Shown one piece after another: positions 62,667 to 64,000 of a stretch of 64,000 nucleotides of DNA. The position numbers and the translations under genes were made by a program. The notes below the pieces were generated by a model that worked only from the letters and a program-made list of their open reading frames with translations, ran no database searches and was not told where the DNA came from. Numbering within the stretch: the first letter of the stretch is position 1; the number at the start of each line of letters is the position of its first letter. This DNA is from Zafaria cholistanensis (GTDB lineage Bacteria; Actinomycetota; Actinomycetes; Actinomycetales; Micrococcaceae), in contig NZ_BKDJ01000001.1 of the NCBI RefSeq assembly GCF_008580665.1, positions 496,001 through 560,000 of the forward strand, read 5' to 3'.

Positions 62667-64000
62667 CTAGGCCTGGGGCGCAGGCTCCTCGGCCGGGGCC
62701 AGCTCGACCTCGGCCACCGCCAGCTCGCCCTCCCCGGCCACCAGGACCAGGTCGCGGGCGTTGCCGGCGGCGAGCAGGTCGCCGAGGCCCTCGCGGAGCC
62801 GGGCCAGCTGCGCCTCGGGCGCGGTCACCACCCCGGTGAGCACCTCGGTGCGCTGCTTCACCTTCGCCTCGGACTTTGCCTTGCGGATGCCGCCCAGGGC
62901 CAGTCCGACCGTCGGAAGCACCTCGGTGTCGGCACCCTCGACGGCGCCGGCCAGGTTTTCCGCCGTCGGCCAGGCGGCGCGGTGCACGGACCCGGAACGC
63001 CACCAGCCCCAGACCTCTTCGGTGGCGAAAGGCAGGAACGGGGCGAACAGGCGCAGCACCGAGTCCAGCGTGGTGGCCAGGGCCGCGAGCACGGAGGCCT
63101 GCTCGGCCTCGCCGCGGGCACCGTAGGCGCGGTCCTTGACCAGCTCCACGTAGTCGTCCGTGAAGGACCAGAAGAACGATTCCGCGATGGACAGGGCGCG
63201 GGCGTAGTCATAGGCCTCGAAGGCGCGCGTCGCCTCCCCGACCACCTGCTCCAGGCGGGCCAGCAGCGACTTGTCCAGCCCGTTGGTGACCACGGACGCG
63301 TCCCCGGCCAGCACGTTGGCCTCGGTGGCGCCGAGGTTGAGCACGAACTTGGAGGCGTTGAGCAGCTTGATCGCCAGGCGGCGGCCAATCTTCATCTGGG
63401 CGATCTCGTAGGCGGTGTCCGCCCCCAGCTTGGCCGAGGCGGCCCAGTAGCGCACCGCGTCCGCGCCGAACTCGTTGAGCACGTCGGTGGGCACCACCAC
63501 GTTGCCCTTGGACTTGGACATCTTCTTGCGGTCCGGGTCCAGGATCCAGCCGGAGATCGCCGCGTGCTTCCACGGGGCGGTGCCGTGCAGGGCATCGGCG
63601 CGCACGGCGGTGGAGAAGAGCCAGGTGCGGATGATGTCGTGGCCCTGCGGGCGCAGGTCGAAGGGGAACACCTTCGCGTAGAAGTCCTCGTCGCGGCTCC
63701 AGCGGCCCACGATCTGCGGGGTCAGCGAGGAGGTCGCCCAGGTGTCCAGCACGTCCGCGTCGCCGATGAAGCCGCCGGGCACGCCGCGCTGGGACTCGTC
63801 GTAGCCGGCCGGAGCGTCGGCGGCCGGGTCCACGGGCAGCTGCCCGTCGGAGGGCAGCAGCGGGTTGTCGTAGTCCGGCTCCCCGGAGGCATCCAGCGGG
63901 TACCAGACCGGGACCGGCACGCCGAAGAAGCGCTGGCGGGACACCAGCCAGTCGCCGTTGAGGCCGGAAATCCAGTTCTCGTAGCGGCTGCGCATGAACG
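62667..64000 (-). CDS. valS: valyl-tRNA synthetase (C-terminal part, cut by window edge)
   Basis: This class I synthetase charges tRNA-Val. The last 444 codons are present and the gene runs off the right edge. The part seen includes the end of the catalytic domain, with KMSKSKGNVV, GWILDPDRKK and DVLDTWATSSL. The tRNA-binding helical domain follows, with KIGRRLAIKLLNASKFVL and LPFATEEVW. The C-terminal coiled arm is shorter than in E. coli ValS, as in other actinobacteria. It is convergent with the DsbA-family gene across the 500-bp gap. Confidence 0.96.
   Translation of the reverse strand, partial: FMRSRYENWISGLNGDWLVSRQRFFGVPVPVWYPLDASGEPDYDNPLLPSDGQLPVDPAADAPAGYDESQRGVPGGFIGDADVLDTWATSSLTPQIVGRWSRDEDFYAKVFPFDLRPQGHDIIRTWLFSTAVRADALHGTAPWKHAAISGWILDPDRKKMSKSKGNVVVPTDVLNEFGADAVRYWAASAKLGADTAYEIAQMKIGRRLAIKLLNASKFVLNLGATEANVLAGDASVVTNGLDKSLLARLEQVVGEATRAFEAYDYARALSIAESFFWSFTDDYVELVKDRAYGARGEAEQASVLAALATTLDSVLRLFAPFLPFATEEVWGWWRSGSVHRAAWPTAENLAGAVEGADTEVLPTVGLALGGIRKAKSEAKVKQRTEVLTGVVTAPEAQLARLREGLGDLLAAGNARDLVLVAGEGELAVAEVELAPAEEPAPQA

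Overview
This 64 kb window is a chromosomal core segment from a very GC-rich actinobacterium. Gene content and order (homodimeric aceE next to a PucR-type fab regulator and fabD, DUF3052-ahpE, a long NADP-type gapB beside rnpB, tig-clpP1-clpP2-clpX-valS, a mycothiol-style DsbA protein, frequent GTG/TTG starts and TANNNT -10 boxes) point to the Micrococcaceae, most likely Arthrobacter sensu lato. No prophage, insertion sequence, CRISPR array or plasmid gene is visible. All but the two edge genes (fabD at the left, valS at the right) look intact.

Layout. 1-6100: fatty-acid supply (fabD, fasR, aceE), DUF3052, ahpE, tRNA-Val. 6171-12911: a small membrane protein, gnd, the cysteine pair cysK-cysE, msrA, a Nif3-like protein and a coiled-coil zinc-ribbon-like protein. 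13009-16943: a secreted SGNH hydrolase, an Asp2-like alpha/beta-hydrolase and yaaA. 17109-21139: rnpB, gapB, def, tRNA-His, orn and a small membrane protein. 21314-27382: three translationally coupled GT-C mannosyltransferases and a DUF2079 protein, probably for a lipomannan-type glycan. 27608-45530: mixed accessory functions (UDG-like protein, MFS exporters, a stand-alone (p)ppGpp synthetase, flavin reductases, adenine/adenosine deaminase, an alpha/beta-hydrolase, an aromatic-acid transporter with a divergent LysR gene, a LysE exporter with a divergent Lrp gene, an aldo/keto reductase and a secreted nuclease-like protein). 45643-56546: tRNA-Arg, ssb, ettA, tesB, a VOC protein, truncated haemoglobin, OsmC, pepN, rpiB and an Fpg/Nei glycosylase. 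56644-64000: tRNA-Gly, tRNA-Pro, tig, clpP1P2X, a DsbA-family protein, a gene-free stretch that may hold a small RNA, and valS.

Two window-wide patterns are not explained by single genes. First, at least 16 short-period tandem repeats (12-21 bp units, 2-6 imperfect copies) lie at gene boundaries. Several contain the gene's own stop codon in one unit and a mutated stop in the neighbouring copies. Copies inside coding sequence have periods divisible by three, while intergenic ones also use 14, 16 and 19. Second, at least 13 genes have a TANNNT hexamer exactly 6-7 nt before an ATG/GTG with no ribosome-binding site, the signature of leaderless mRNAs. This fixes several start codons and reveals compact regulation, such as a stop codon that is also a -10 box before orn and a LysR operator covering its own -10 and start codon.

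Starts were chosen from ribosome-binding sites or leaderless -10 spacing. Long open frames opposite real genes were treated as GC-bias shadows.
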